Shown here: piece by piece, positions 24,394-33,856 of the stretch | Position numbering within the stretch: position 1 is the first letter of the stretch | How the letters are laid out: the number at the start of each line of letters is the position of its first letter | Assembly (NCBI GenBank): GCA_003023195.1 | Contig: PXRX01000028.1 | Location: 1-64,000, forward strand | Direction: 5' to 3' | Origin: Halobacteriales archaeon QS_8_69_26 | GTDB taxonomy: Archaea > Halobacteriota > Halobacteria > Halobacteriales > SW-7-71-33 | Length of the DNA stretch: 64,000 nucleotides | Made by a program: the position numbers and the translations under genes | The notes under the pieces: model-generated | What the model saw: only the letters and a program-made list of their open reading frames with translations | Told to the model about the DNA's origin: nothing | Databases searched by the model: none

Positions 24394-25416
24394 ATGGAAA
24401 CCCGTAAGGTGCAACGGCTCGGCCCCTCCACGCTGGCGATGACGCTGCCGGCGGAGTGGGCCTCCGAACACGACGTGGAGAAGGGCGACGAGGTGTCGCT
24501 CCGTACCGGCGGCAAGGGGACCCTGACGGTGCTGTCGGAGTCGGCCGCCGCCGAGGAGAGCGAGGCGGTCGTCGACGCGTCCGGCCTGGACGCCGACGCC
24601 GTCGAACGGGCGCTGGTGGCCCAGTACGTCCTGGGACGGCGGGTGATCCGGGTCGAGGCCTCCGAGGCCCTGACCAGCGAGCACATCAACGCCGTCTACA
24701 GCGCGGAGGAACAGTTGATGGGGCTGGGCGTCATCGAGGAGACGCCCGATTCCATCGCGATCCGGTGTTCGGTCGACCCCGAAGACTTCACCCTGGACAA
24801 CCTGCTCGAACGCCTGGAGAACACGGGGTCGACGATGCGGGGCGAGGCCATCAAGGCCCTGGCCCACGAGAGCCCGGACCTGGCAGAGCGGGCGCTGAAC
24901 CGCGAGCGCCAGGCCAACAAGATATTCGTGTTGCTGTTGCGCCTCATCTTCACGGCCTACCAGAACCCCACGCTCGCGCGGGCGGTCGGCCTGGACGACG
25001 GCTTCCCGCTGATCGGCTACCGGTCGATCGCCAAGAACCTCGAACTCACGGCCGACAACGCCGAGGACATCGCCGAAATCGCCCTGGAGTCCGACGGCCT
25101 CCCGGTCGACGGGGGGACGCTCCGCCGGATCCGGGAACTGACCGACCAGGTCGACGGGGTGACCGAACTGGCCGTCGCCGCGGCCGTCGACCGGGACTAC
25201 GACGCCTACCTCGAGGTCCGCGAACAGTTCCGCGAACTCGGCGCGTTCGAGCGCGAGATACTGGACGACCTGCCGGAGATGGACAACGAGGACCTCCTGG
25301 AGGTCCGCGAGGTGCTCGTCAGTCTCCAGCAGACCGCACAGTACGCGATGCGCAACGCCGAGATCGCGGCCAACCTCTCGCTCAACCAGGAGAGCGACCA
25401 CATCACCATCGACTAG
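24394..25416 (+). CDS. phoU: PhoU-domain phosphate uptake regulator with AbrB-type DNA-binding N-terminus
   Basis: A 340-residue archaeal PhoU. Residues ~1-50 (METRKVQRLGPSTLAMTLP, then VEKGDEVSL) form a SpoVT/AbrB swapped hairpin. The remainder is two three-helix PhoU bundles, with acidic E/DxxxD metal-binding helices such as VSLQQTAQYAMRNAEIA near the C-terminus. Such proteins repress or modulate phosphate-transport genes; no pst genes are in the window. TATA-like strings lie at ~24362-24371 and 24341-24349, giving a leaderless or short leader. Confidence 0.88.
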   Translation: METRKVQRLGPSTLAMTLPAEWASEHDVEKGDEVSLRTGGKGTLTVLSESAAAEESEAVVDASGLDADAVERALVAQYVLGRRVIRVEASEALTSEHINAVYSAEEQLMGLGVIEETPDSIAIRCSVDPEDFTLDNLLERLENTGSTMRGEAIKALAHESPDLAERALNRERQANKIFVLLLRLIFTAYQNPTLARAVGLDDGFPLIGYRSIAKNLELTADNAEDIAEIALESDGLPVDGGTLRRIRELTDQVDGVTELAVAAAVDRDYDAYLEVREQFRELGAFEREILDDLPEMDNEDLLEVREVLVSLQQTAQYAMRNAEIAANLSLNQESDHITID

Positions 25417-25646
25417 GGCCGCTCCCCGGCCGACGCCCCCTCACGCACCCGTGGCGCGGATCGAGACTGAACGTGGAGGGTTCGAACCGCCGCGACCGGA
25501 GGGGCAGTCCCGGGGTTTAAGACCGATCCCGCGACCAGTCCGGCCCATGGCCGGCACGGGGTGCGACCGCAGGACCGCGGCAGGATCGATCCGGAGGGAG
25601 AACGCTTAAGCGGCGGTCAACCATGGATAGGATCACGACCGCAACA

Positions 25647-27095
25647 ATGGGCGACATCGAGGACGTCTACGAGGACCTCGACACGGACGTGCCACTGGAG
25701 GAGTTCCGGACGGCCGTCGAGGAGAAGGTCGAGCAGATGGGCGGGTTGGCCGACGAGGAGACGGCCGCGATGCTGGTCGCCCACGAACTCGACGACGGCG
25801 AGGTCGAGGGGGTGGCCGACGTCGAGGCCGGGATGGAGGACGTCGGGTTCACCGCGAAGGTGATAGACGTCGACGAGGTCCGGGAGTTCGAACGCGACGA
25901 CGGGAGCGAGGGCCGGGTCCTCAACGCCGAGGTGGCCGACGAGACCGGGACCATCCGGATCGCCATGTGGGACAAGATGGCCGAACAGGCCGCCGACGAA
26001 CTGGAGGCGGGCGACACCCTCCGGATCGCCGGCCGGGCGAACGAGGGGTACCGCGGCGTCGAGGTCAACGTCGACGACGTCCAACCCGCCGACGAGGACC
26101 TGGACGTGCAGGTCGGCGACACCCACCGGGTCGAGGACCTGGCGCTCGGGATGTCCGGCGTCAACGTCCGGGGGACCGTCCTCGACGCCGAGTCGGTCCG
26201 CACCTTCGACCGCGACGACGGGAGCGAGGGTCGGGTCGCGAACCTCACCATCGGCGACCCCACCGGCCGGGTGCGGGTCACCCTCTGGGACGACCGCGCC
26301 GACCGCGTCGAGGACGTCGACCCCGGCGATTCGGTGGAGGTCGTCGACGGTTACGTCCGTGAACGGGACGGCGACCTGGAGGTCCACGTCAACGACCGCA
26401 GTTCCGTCGCCGAGATAGACGAGGACATCGAGTACGAACCCGAGACCACGCCCATCGGCGACGTCGAGATCGGTCGGACCGTCGACATCGCGGGCGTGGT
26501 CCGGTCGGCCGACCCGAAGCGGACCTTCGACCGCGACGACGGGAGCGAGGGCCAGGTCCGCAACGTCCGCGTCCAGGACGACTCGGGCGACATCCGGGTC
26601 GCGCTCTGGGGCGACAAGGCCGACCTCGACGTGGGACCGGGCGACCGCGTGGCCCTCGGGGACGTCGAGATCCAGGACGGCTGGCAGGACGACCTGGAGG
26701 CCTCCGCGAACTGGCAGTCGACCGTCACGGTCCTGGGCGAACACGAACCCGAGGTCGACGCGGGCGGCACCGACGCCGACGCCGGCCTCTCGGCGTTCGC
26801 CGACGACGGCGAGGACGACGGATCCACCACCGACTCCGGTACGACTGGCGGCGACCCCTCCACGACCACGGGGGGATCGGCCGGCGGTGCCGGCGTCGTC
26901 CAGGAGGCCGACCCCGACGAGGGCGAATCCGTCGAGTTCACCGGGACCGTCGTCCAGGCCGGGGATCCGGTGGTGCTCGACGACGGCGAACGCACCGTGA
27001 GCGTCGAGACGACCGAGGACGTCCGCCTGGGCCAGGAGGTCACCGTCCGCGGGGAGATGCGGGACGGCCGGGTGGACGCCGACCAAATATTCTGA
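25647..27095 (+). CDS. rpaC: Single-stranded DNA-binding protein RPA, three-OB-fold type
   Basis: A 482-residue replication protein A. The N-terminal helical segment (MGDIEDVYEDLDTDVPLEEF and EKVEQMGGLADEETAAML) precedes three OB folds, each marked by an F-x-RDDGSEGRV repeat (residues ~88, ~184, ~301) and a VALW/VTLW/AMW strand. An Asp/Gly/Thr-rich linker (~375-425) leads to a small C-terminal OB-like domain. It coats ssDNA in replication and repair. It is the first gene of an RPA-PAP2-histone-deacetylase run found conserved in other haloarchaea. ATG 25647 is preferred to 25623. Confidence 0.9.
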   Translation: MGDIEDVYEDLDTDVPLEEFRTAVEEKVEQMGGLADEETAAMLVAHELDDGEVEGVADVEAGMEDVGFTAKVIDVDEVREFERDDGSEGRVLNAEVADETGTIRIAMWDKMAEQAADELEAGDTLRIAGRANEGYRGVEVNVDDVQPADEDLDVQVGDTHRVEDLALGMSGVNVRGTVLDAESVRTFDRDDGSEGRVANLTIGDPTGRVRVTLWDDRADRVEDVDPGDSVEVVDGYVRERDGDLEVHVNDRSSVAEIDEDIEYEPETTPIGDVEIGRTVDIAGVVRSADPKRTFDRDDGSEGQVRNVRVQDDSGDIRVALWGDKADLDVGPGDRVALGDVEIQDGWQDDLEASANWQSTVTVLGEHEPEVDAGGTDADAGLSAFADDGEDDGSTTDSGTTGGDPSTTTGGSAGGAGVVQEADPDEGESVEFTGTVVQAGDPVVLDDGERTVSVETTEDVRLGQEVTVRGEMRDGRVDADQIF

Positions 27096-27101
27096 CCCAC
27101 C

Positions 27102-27107
27102 TTTTTT
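27102..27107 (+). terminator. T-tract terminator after rpaC
   Basis: A run of six T starts 7 bases after the rpaC stop, preceded by a short GA/CC-rich stretch. Oligo-T runs directly after stops terminate transcription in archaea. If used, it would uncouple rpaC from the downstream PAP2 gene. Confidence 0.5.
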
Positions 27108-27457
27108 CGGCTCGGGTTTCCTCGGCCGCTCGCTACCGCTCGCGGCCTGCGGGAACCCTCACCGAAAAAATCTGGACCGAAAAAGGCCGCGACCTCGCTC
27201 CGCTCGGTCGCGGTGAACCGCTCGCTTCGCTCGCGGACGCCACCCCACACAGCACCGGGAGCACGCGGATCGACCGTTCCTGACCTGCCCGCGAGTCCCC
27301 GGGACAGCTACGGGTGGACCGCGATCCGGGGGGAGTGCGACGGACACGGAGTGACCGGACGGCTCCGTCGAACCCCGTTCTTCGGCCGTCCGAACCGATC
27401 AAACCTCCGTCACTACACGTCAGAGTTAAGAACGGATCCGGGTTTAGGATCGGATCC
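27108..27457. other. Intergenic region with nested palindromes between rpaC and PAP2 gene
   Basis: The first half is made of overlapping palindromic strings (GCTCGCTACCGCTCGCGG, CGACCTCGCTCCGCTCGGTCG, CGCTCGCTTCGCTCGCGG). Two copies of ACCGAAAAA occur at ~27160-27190. The second half holds the promoter of the PAP2 gene (TTAAGAAC near 27426). No gene was found. Confidence 0.5.
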
Positions 27458-28507
27458 GTGGAACCCGGAACGTCGCGGGGGATCGGCGAACTCGAAGTCA
27501 TCCAGCAACTGCTCCCCGAGTGGTTGGCCGTCGTGTTCGCGCTCCTCACGCAACTGGGGGACATCTGGTTCCTGGCCCTCGTCTTCGCGCTGCTGTACTG
27601 GTACAACACGCCGAACCACGACGACATCGCCGCACTCGCGGGCGTGTGGCTGGCCGGGATGGGCCTCGTCATGGGGCTCAAGGAGGTGTTCGGGTTCCCT
27701 CGACCGGACCGACCGCTGCTGGACCCCGACCTCCTTCCCTGGTTCGTTCGACCGGTGTACGAGACCACCGCCTTCGCCAGCGGGTACGGCTTCCCCAGTG
27801 GCCACGCCGTCAACACGACCATCGTCTTCGTCGGTCTGGCATACGTCCTCCCCGTCGGGACGCCCCGAAAACGGTACGTCGCGGCCGGAGTGCTCGTCGC
27901 GACGGTCAGTTTCACGCGCCTCGCACTCGGCGTTCACTTCCTCGTCGACGTGGTCGCCGGCGTCGTCGTCGGCCTGTCGGTGCTGGTCGGAGCGAGAGCC
28001 CTCGTGAATCTCCGTCTAGCGGAGCAGACGACGGTCTCGTTCGGACTGGCAGTCGCCTGCGGCTGGTTCTTTCTCGTCGCCAGCGAGGTCGATCCCGACG
28101 CGATATTCGTGCTGGGGGCGTCACTCGGGGCATTCGGTGGCTGGCAACTCGTCGTGCTCGGCCGGGAACTGGTGTCCGTCTCCCGGCCGTCGCTCGCGGT
28201 CCGGCCGATCCTCGTTCGGGGTGGGCTCGCTGCACTCGCGTTCGCACCGCTCAACGCGGCGCTCGACTACTTCCCGGTCCTGTCGGTGTATTCGACCGGC
28301 GGCGCGGTCGGGTTCGTCGCGGCCGGCATCACGGTCGTTCCCGTGCTGCACCACTCCGAACGGGCCCGCAGGGCCGGCGTCGCGGTCGAGTTCTGGCTCC
28401 GGATGGCCGGCGTCGCCGTCCGGTACTTGCTCACGCCCGAACCCTGGCGGCGGGCCGTCGAGTTCGTCAGTTCCTCCTCCGTCGCCGACTGGGTGCGGTC
28501 GCGGTAG
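27458..28507 (+). CDS. PAP2-family membrane phosphatase
   Basis: A 349-residue multi-pass membrane protein with the three acid-phosphatase/PAP2 motifs: KEVFGFPRP (motif 1, residues ~75-83), GFPSGHAVNTT (motif 2, His general acid) and TRLALGVHFLVDVVAG (motif 3, His nucleophile). About eight hydrophobic segments follow in total. It probably dephosphorylates an isoprenoid or lipid phosphate at the outer membrane face. The GTG at 27458 (VEPGTSRGIG) is chosen because the open frame upstream to 27314 encodes a low-quality Arg/Pro-rich leader. The next gene encodes the histone. Confidence 0.87.
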   Translation: MEPGTSRGIGELEVIQQLLPEWLAVVFALLTQLGDIWFLALVFALLYWYNTPNHDDIAALAGVWLAGMGLVMGLKEVFGFPRPDRPLLDPDLLPWFVRPVYETTAFASGYGFPSGHAVNTTIVFVGLAYVLPVGTPRKRYVAAGVLVATVSFTRLALGVHFLVDVVAGVVVGLSVLVGARALVNLRLAEQTTVSFGLAVACGWFFLVASEVDPDAIFVLGASLGAFGGWQLVVLGRELVSVSRPSLAVRPILVRGGLAALAFAPLNAALDYFPVLSVYSTGGAVGFVAAGITVVPVLHHSERARRAGVAVEFWLRMAGVAVRYLLTPEPWRRAVEFVSSSSVADWVRSR

Positions 28508-28612
28508 CGACGGATTCGGCCGATGGATCGCCCGTCCGTACCATCGGTCCCCCGATACGGGACGTCGTCGCACGAAAAGGGTTAAAGGGCGTGCCAGCCT
28601 CCCCTTCGGGTG

Positions 28613-29044
28613 ATGAGCGTCGAGTTACCGTTCGCGCCGGTCGACTCGGTGATCCGTCGCAACGCCGGGGGCCTGCGGGTAGGCAGCGACGCCACCGAGG
28701 AACTCGCCCGCCGGATCCAGGAGCACGGTGCCGAACTCGCCGCGGAGGCCGCGGAGGCGGCGACGGCCGACGGGCGCAAGACCCTGATGGCCGAGGACTT
28801 CGGCGTCGGGACGGCCCCCGGGAAGGACGACCTCACGTTGCCGATCGCACCGGTCGACCGGATCGCACGGCTCGACATCGACGACCGCTACCGGGTGTCG
28901 ATGGACGCCCGGGTCGCCCTGGCGTCGATACTCGAATCGTTCGCGGACGAGGTCGCCGAGAACGCGTCGGTCCTGGCCCGCCACGCCGACCGCCGGACGA
29001 TCAAGGCCGAGGACGTCGAGACCTACTTCGCGGTGCGGGACTGA
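28613..29044 (+). CDS. hstA: Archaeal doublet histone
   Basis: A 143-residue protein with two fused histone folds: LPFAPVDSVIRRNAGGLRVG... RKTLMAEDF (residues ~4-63) and LPIAPVDRIARL... RRTIKAEDVETYF (~79-140). Each ends with the R-T-x-x-x-x-D loop pair. This fused form is typical of haloarchaea and forms an intramolecular dimer. No Lys-rich tail is present. The stop overlaps the start of the deacetylase gene (TGATG at 29042-29046), so the two are translationally coupled. Confidence 0.93.
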   Translation: MSVELPFAPVDSVIRRNAGGLRVGSDATEELARRIQEHGAELAAEAAEAATADGRKTLMAEDFGVGTAPGKDDLTLPIAPVDRIARLDIDDRYRVSMDARVALASILESFADEVAENASVLARHADRRTIKAEDVETYFAVRD

Positions 29045-30051
29045 TGCGGTTCGGCCACCACGAGGCCTGTCTCCGGCACGACCCCGGCCACCGCCACCCG
29101 GAGTCGCCGGACCGTCTGCGGGCGATCCGCCGGGAACTCGACCGGCGACACGGCGCCGAGTACGTCGCCCCGGACCCCGTCGACCCCGACCGGGTGGCGG
29201 CGGTCCACGACCCCGACTACGTCAAGGAAGTCGAGCAGTTCTGCGCGGACGGCGGCGGCCAGTGGGACCACGACACGGTGGCCGAGGGGGACACCTGGGA
29301 GGCGGCGCTGGCGAGCACCGGGGCCGCCGCCTGGGCCGCGGAGACCGCCCTGGCGGGCGCGACGGGCCGTGAGACGCCCTTCTCCCTGGGGCGACCGCCG
29401 GGACACCACGCGGTCGCCGACGACGCCATGGGCTTCTGTTTCTTCAACAACGTCGCCGTCGCGGCGGCCCACGCCCGCGAGGAACTGGGCGCCGACAGCG
29501 TGGCCGTCGTCGACTGGGACGTCCACCACGGCAACGGCACCCAGGACATCTTCTACGACCGCGGCGACGTGTTCGTGTGTTCGATCCACGAGCGGGGACT
29601 CTACCCCGGGACCGGCGCCGCCGAGGAGACCGGCGAGGGCGACGGCGAGGGGACGACACTGAACGTGCCCCTCACCGCCGGGGCGGGCGACGCCGAGTAC
29701 GTCGCGGTCCTGGAGGACCTGGTGACCCCGGCCGTCGAGGCGTTCGACCCGGACCTCCTGCTGGTCTCGTCCGGGTTCGACGCCCACCAGCACGACCCCA
29801 TCTCCCGGATGCGCGTCTCGACCGACGGCTACGGACTCCTGGCCGACCGGTGCCGGGCGGCCGCCGAGGCGGTCGACGCCCCCGTCGCGTTCGTCCTGGA
29901 GGGCGGCTACTCGCTGGACGCCCTGGCCGAGAGCGTCGCCACCGTCCACGAGACGTTCGCCGGCTACCGGCCCGTCGAACCCGACGAGGATCCGAGCGGT
30001 GCGGTTCGAACCGCCATCGAGGACGGGCGGGAACGGCTCGGGATCGACTGA
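29044..30051 (+). CDS. hdaI: Histone deacetylase-family zinc hydrolase
   Basis: A 335-residue class II-like deacetylase. The catalytic His pair is in RPPGHHAVADD (~119-125), zinc ligands in VVDWDVHHGNGTQ (Asp and His, ~157-160) and SGFDAHQHDP (Asp, ~244), with the transition-state Tyr in LEGGYSLDALA (~286). Archaeal members act on acetyl-lysine or small acetylamides (AcuC/acetylpolyamine amidohydrolase relatives). Overlap with the histone gene suggests, but does not show, a chromatin substrate. ATG 29044 is fixed by the TGATG overlap. Confidence 0.9.
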   Translation: MRFGHHEACLRHDPGHRHPESPDRLRAIRRELDRRHGAEYVAPDPVDPDRVAAVHDPDYVKEVEQFCADGGGQWDHDTVAEGDTWEAALASTGAAAWAAETALAGATGRETPFSLGRPPGHHAVADDAMGFCFFNNVAVAAAHAREELGADSVAVVDWDVHHGNGTQDIFYDRGDVFVCSIHERGLYPGTGAAEETGEGDGEGTTLNVPLTAGAGDAEYVAVLEDLVTPAVEAFDPDLLLVSSGFDAHQHDPISRMRVSTDGYGLLADRCRAAAEAVDAPVAFVLEGGYSLDALAESVATVHETFAGYRPVEPDEDPSGAVRTAIEDGRERLGID

Positions 30052-30100
30052 GTCCGGTTACCGAGTCCGGATCGGGACGGGACCCCCTCGGGAGACCGGA

Positions 30101-31270
30101 TCACCGCGCGTCGAGGGTTTCGCCCAGAACGTCGAGGGCGTCCGCGACGTGGTCCGGGTCGCGCCCGAGGCTCACCCGGAAGCGGCCGGGCTCCTGGAAG
30201 AACCGGCCCGGGACGACCAGCAGGTCCCGTTCCTCGGCCGCGGCGGCGACAGCGTCGCCGTCCGCCCGGTCGTGGTCGAGGAAGGCGTAGGTCGCGCCGT
30301 CGAAGACGGGTCCGGAGAGGTCGTCGCGGCCGTCGACGAACTCGGCGAGGAGGGCGGCGTTCTCCCGCAGGAGCGACCGGGCCTCCTCGGCGAGTCGGTC
30401 CCCCGCGGCGAACGCGCGACGGCCGAGGACCCGGCCCGGCTCCGAGAACCCCGGCACGTGGGCGGCGACCACCCGCGCGGCCTCGACGAACTCCGGGTCG
30501 GCCACGACCCACCCCACCCGGAGCCCACCCAGCCCGTGGAACTTGGTGAGCGACCCGGTCACGACGGCCCCGTCGATGCCCGCGGCGGTGGGACCGCCGA
30601 AGGCGCCCCCGGTCGGACCGGAGTCGGCCCCGGATCCGACCCGGACCGTCCCCGCGTCCGCGGGGTCCACGAACGGCGCGTACACCTCGTCGACCAGCAG
30701 GTACGCCCCCTCCGAGCGGGCGGCCTCGGCGGCGGCCGCGAGGGTGTCCCGGTCGGCGAGGTTCCCCGAGGGGTTGTGGCGGTTCGTGACGACCGTCAGC
30801 GCGGTGTCCTCGACCACGGCCGCCCGGATCCGGTCGGAGTCGAGGCGGTAGTCGTCGCCCGCCCGCCGGAGGAACCGGTCGACGTTGGCCCCCAGTCCCC
30901 GTGGCGTCTCGAGGAGCGGTTCGTACCCCGGCTTCTCGACGAGGACGCGGGACTCCCCGGTCGCCACCGTCGGTTCGCCGGGGGCGGCGTCGGCGTCGAC
31001 CGCCAGGTTCAGGGCCGCCGCCAGCGCGACGACGTTGGCGACGCTCGCGCCCGGCGCGAGCAGGACCGACTCTCGGCCGACGCCGTACTCGTCGGCGACC
31101 TGCCCCTCCAGGTCGACGTCGTCTGGCGGATCCGGGAGGTCGGCCAGGCGGTCCGGGACCGGCCCCTCCTGGAGCGGGCCGCTCCCGCGCAGGTCGCTCG
31201 AACCCAGGTCGTACGTCGCGGCGTCGGGTCGGCCCTCGATCCAGTGGAGGTAGTCGATCCGGGGAAACAC
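30101..31270 (-). CDS. PLP-dependent aminotransferase (class I/II)
   Basis: A 389-residue fold-type I aminotransferase. Visible are TNRHNPSGNLAD (Asn, ~157), LLVDEVYAPFVDP (Asp/Tyr, ~190), GSLTKFHGLGGLRVGW (Schiff-base Lys, ~236) and RFRVSLGRD (substrate-carboxylate Arg near the C-terminus). Substrate specificity is unclear; it resembles the histidinol-phosphate/aspartate aminotransferase clan. The likely start is GTG 31270 (FPRIDYLHWIEGRP); an ATG at 31297 is in frame. It lies 85 bases downstream of the aEF1A gene on the same strand. Confidence 0.85.
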   Translation of the reverse strand: MFPRIDYLHWIEGRPDAATYDLGSSDLRGSGPLQEGPVPDRLADLPDPPDDVDLEGQVADEYGVGRESVLLAPGASVANVVALAAALNLAVDADAAPGEPTVATGESRVLVEKPGYEPLLETPRGLGANVDRFLRRAGDDYRLDSDRIRAAVVEDTALTVVTNRHNPSGNLADRDTLAAAAEAARSEGAYLLVDEVYAPFVDPADAGTVRVGSGADSGPTGGAFGGPTAAGIDGAVVTGSLTKFHGLGGLRVGWVVADPEFVEAARVVAAHVPGFSEPGRVLGRRAFAAGDRLAEEARSLLRENAALLAEFVDGRDDLSGPVFDGATYAFLDHDRADGDAVAAAAEERDLLVVPGRFFQEPGRFRVSLGRDPDHVADALDVLGETLDAR

Positions 31271-31355
31271 GGCCTGGACTGTGCCCGCCGTCCCCATCAG
31301 CCTTTCCGACGCCGACGGGAGGAAGCGGGGGCGACCGGGCGGCCCGACCGCCGTA

Positions 31356-32624
31356 TCACGGTTCGGTGACCGACAGCACCCGTCCGGCGGCGACGGTCTG
31401 GCCCATGTCGCGGATCGCGAAGCTTCCGAGTTCCGGGATCTCCTGGCTCGGTTCGACGCTCAGGGGTTTCTGGGGCCGCACCGTGACGATGGCGGCGTCA
31501 CCGCTCTGGAGGAACTCGGGGGCCTCTTCGAGGGTGTCGCCGCTGGACGGGTCTATCTTCTCGTCGAGGGACTCGATGGTGCAGGCGACCTGCGCGGTGT
31601 GGGCGTGGAAGACCGGGGTGTAGCCCGCCGTGATCGCCGAGGGGTGTTGCATCACGACGATCTGGGCGGTGAACGTCTCGGCGACGGTCGGGGGGGCGTC
31701 CTCCGGTCCGCAGACGTCGCCCCGACGGACGTCGTCGGTGCCGACGCCGCGGACGTTGAACCCGACGTTGTCGCCCGGTTCGGCGCGGTCTACCTCCTCG
31801 TGGTGCATCTCGATGGTGCGGACCTCGCCGCCGACGTCGGAGGGCATGAACCGCACCACGTCGCCGGGCGCCATGGTGCCCGTCTCGACGCGGCCGACGG
31901 AGACGGCGCCGACCCCGGAGATGTTGTAGACGTCCTGGATCGGTACCCGGAGCGGTGCGTCGGTCGGGGGATCCGGTTCGGTCAGGTCGTTGAGCGCCTC
32001 GAGGAGCGTCGGTCCCTGGTACCAGCCCATGCCGTCGCTGCGCTCGGCGACGTTGTCCCCCTCCAGGGCCGAGATGGGGATGAACGAGGCGTCGGCGGTG
32101 GCGAAGCGCACCTGGTCCAGCAGGTCCGTCACCTCCGCGACCACCTCCTGGAACCGGGCCTCGTCGTAGTCGGCCAGGTCCATCTTGTTGACGCCGACGA
32201 TCAGTTCGCCGATGCCCAGCGTGCGGGCCAGGAAGACGTGCTCACGGGTCTGTGGCTGGACCCCGTCCTCGGCGGCGACGACGAGGACGGCGTTGTCGGC
32301 CTGGCTCGCGCCGGTGATCATGTTCTTGACGAAGTCGCGGTGCCCCGGCGTGTCCACGATGGTGAACGTGTACTCGTCGGTCTCGAACTCCTGGTGGGCG
32401 ATGTCGATGGTCAGGCCTCGCTCCCGTTCCTCGGCGAGGTTGTCCATCACGTAGGCGAACTCGAAGCCGCCCTTGCCCTTCTCCTCGGCCTCCTCGCGGT
32501 GCTGGTCGATGATGTGTTCGGGGACGCTTCCGGTCTCGTAGAGCAAGCGACCCACGAGCGTGCTCTTGCCGTGGTCGACGTGGCCGATGATGGCCAGGTT
32601 CTGGTGTGGCTTGTCTTCCGCCAT
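31356..32624 (-). CDS. tuf: Translation elongation factor aEF1A
   Basis: A 422-residue GTPase delivering aminoacyl-tRNA to the ribosome. G motifs: GHVDHGKST (G1), GLTIDIAH (G2), DTPGHRDF (G3), NKMD (G4) and SALEG (G5). Beta-barrel domains 2 and 3 follow, including [20 protein letters not shown] and [19 protein letters not shown] 32624 ([16 protein letters not shown]) is chosen. In many haloarchaea the gene precedes rps10; here the downstream gene encodes an aminotransferase and no ribosomal gene is nearby. It may be a second paralogue or a relocated gene. Confidence 0.95.
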   Translation of the reverse strand: MAEDKPHQNLAIIGHVDHGKSTLVGRLLYETGSVPEHIIDQHREEAEEKGKGGFEFAYVMDNLAEERERGLTIDIAHQEFETDEYTFTIVDTPGHRDFVKNMITGASQADNAVLVVAAEDGVQPQTREHVFLARTLGIGELIVGVNKMDLADYDEARFQEVVAEVTDLLDQVRFATADASFIPISALEGDNVAERSDGMGWYQGPTLLEALNDLTEPDPPTDAPLRVPIQDVYNISGVGAVSVGRVETGTMAPGDVVRFMPSDVGGEVRTIEMHHEEVDRAEPGDNVGFNVRGVGTDDVRRGDVCGPEDAPPTVAETFTAQIVVMQHPSAITAGYTPVFHAHTAQVACTIESLDEKIDPSSGDTLEEAPEFLQSGDAAIVTVRPQKPLSVEPSQEIPELGSFAIRDMGQTVAAGRVLSVTEP

Positions 32625-32765
32625 GGATCTCACCGTGGGGCGTGTCAACGCCCAACGAGGAAGTTGGGACCGGAGCGGGATAACCGTTGTTACGACGATG
32701 TGATCGCCGGGCGAGGGATAGGTTCCGCTACGCGAGTCGGGCGGACGGCAGTCGGGCGGCAGGGA

Positions 32766-32915
32766 TCACTCGGTGGTGTCCGGGTCCGTCTCGCCGACCG
32801 TCGGTTTGTGGGACTCCTCGCGCTCCCCGATGAACGCGAACCACGCCATCACCAGGGTCGTCAGCAGAACGAACCCGATCGAGACGACGCCGACGTACCA
32901 TGCGATGTCCGGCAT
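32766..32915 (-). CDS. Small single-pass membrane protein
   Basis: A 49-residue ORF, MPDIAWYVGVVSIGFVLLTT..., with one transmembrane helix (residues ~4-27) followed by an acidic cytosolic tail (GEREESHKPTVGETDPDTTE). The codons are strongly GC3-biased like real genes here, and it lies between two same-strand genes. No family was recognised. Confidence 0.6.
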   Translation of the reverse strand: MPDIAWYVGVVSIGFVLLTTLVMAWFAFIGEREESHKPTVGETDPDTTE

Positions 32916-32945
32916 TGCTGTTCGGGACTCGTCGCCCCTCACCAA

Positions 32946-33758
32946 TCAGTCTTTCCGACCGAAACGGTCGTGCCAGGCCGGGAACTCCCCCCGGACGGCC
33001 GCCACCCGGCCGGGGTCCGCCTCGGCGGTGACCAGCGCCGGGTCCTCGCCGGCACTCGCCAGCGGCGTCCCCCAGGGGTCGTAGACGGCCGACCGGCCCA
33101 GCAGGGTGGCGTCCGGGAACGACGCACTCCCGTTCGCCGCCGCGAGGAAGAACAGGTTCTCGATGGCCCGCGCCCGGGAGAGCACCTGCCAGTGTTCGAC
33201 GCGGGGGTACGGCCAGGCGCTCGGCACCGCGACCATCGTGGCGCCGGCCGCCGCGAGTCGCCGGAACTCCTCGGGGAACCGCAGGTCGTAGCAGGTCGTC
33301 ACGCCGACGGTGTGCCCGCCCACCTCGGCCGTCCGCAGGCGCTCGCCGGGCACCAGCAGTTCGTCCTCGGCGGAGCCGTAGCCGAACAGGTTGCGCTTGC
33401 GGTAGACCAGGCGTCGGCGGCCCTCCCCATCGAGTAGCACCGAGGTGTTCGCCAGGCCCTCCGGGGCCGGCGTCTCGGCCCCCTCCGTGGCCCCCAGGTC
33501 CTCGACGAACGACCCCGCCAGTACCGCGACCCCGTGCTCCTCGGCGACCGACCGGATCCGCGACACCGTCTCTCCCTCCAGGGGTTCGGCGTGTCGCTCG
33601 TAGAGGTCGAACGCGAAGTACCCGACGGTGAACAGTTCCGGCAGGACGACGAACTCGGCCCCACGGTCGGCCGCCCGTTCGACCGCCGCGACCGCCCGGT
33701 CGCGGTTCTCCGACACCGCCCCGGGTTCGATCTCCAGCTGTGCGAGCGCGACGCGCAT
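32946..33758 (-). CDS. Carbon-nitrogen hydrolase (nitrilase superfamily)
   Basis: A 270-residue CN-hydrolase with the Glu-Lys-Cys triad: VVLPELFTVGYF (Glu, ~40), LVYRKRNLFGYG (Lys, ~113) and VTTCYDLRFPEEF (Cys, ~146). The members closest in style are omega-amidase/Nit-type enzymes. The ATG at 33758 (MRVALAQLEIEPG) begins directly with the first strand. It is upstream of the small membrane protein on the same strand, with only ~30 bases between them, so the two may be co-transcribed. Confidence 0.88.
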   Translation of the reverse strand: MRVALAQLEIEPGAVSENRDRAVAAVERAADRGAEFVVLPELFTVGYFAFDLYERHAEPLEGETVSRIRSVAEEHGVAVLAGSFVEDLGATEGAETPAPEGLANTSVLLDGEGRRRLVYRKRNLFGYGSAEDELLVPGERLRTAEVGGHTVGVTTCYDLRFPEEFRRLAAAGATMVAVPSAWPYPRVEHWQVLSRARAIENLFFLAAANGSASFPDATLLGRSAVYDPWGTPLASAGEDPALVTAEADPGRVAAVRGEFPAWHDRFGRKD

Positions 33759-33856
33759 CGGTCCCCGTTGACGAGCCAGGGACAAAGGTTCACGGCCCGG
33801 GAGCGACCCGGCCGGTCACCCGCCGACGGCAATGGCCGAATGGCACTCCGCCAGCA

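Noticed and set aside
25460..25520. Possible tRNA, because of a GGGTTCGAACC T-loop-like string
   Set aside because: No acceptor, D or anticodon arms can be built around it.
27120..27240. Possible structured RNA made of CGCTCGCTTCGCTCGCG-type palindromes
   Set aside because: Such strings are common in intergenic DNA of GC-rich haloarchaea (another occurs near 41650-41690). I see no larger conserved architecture.
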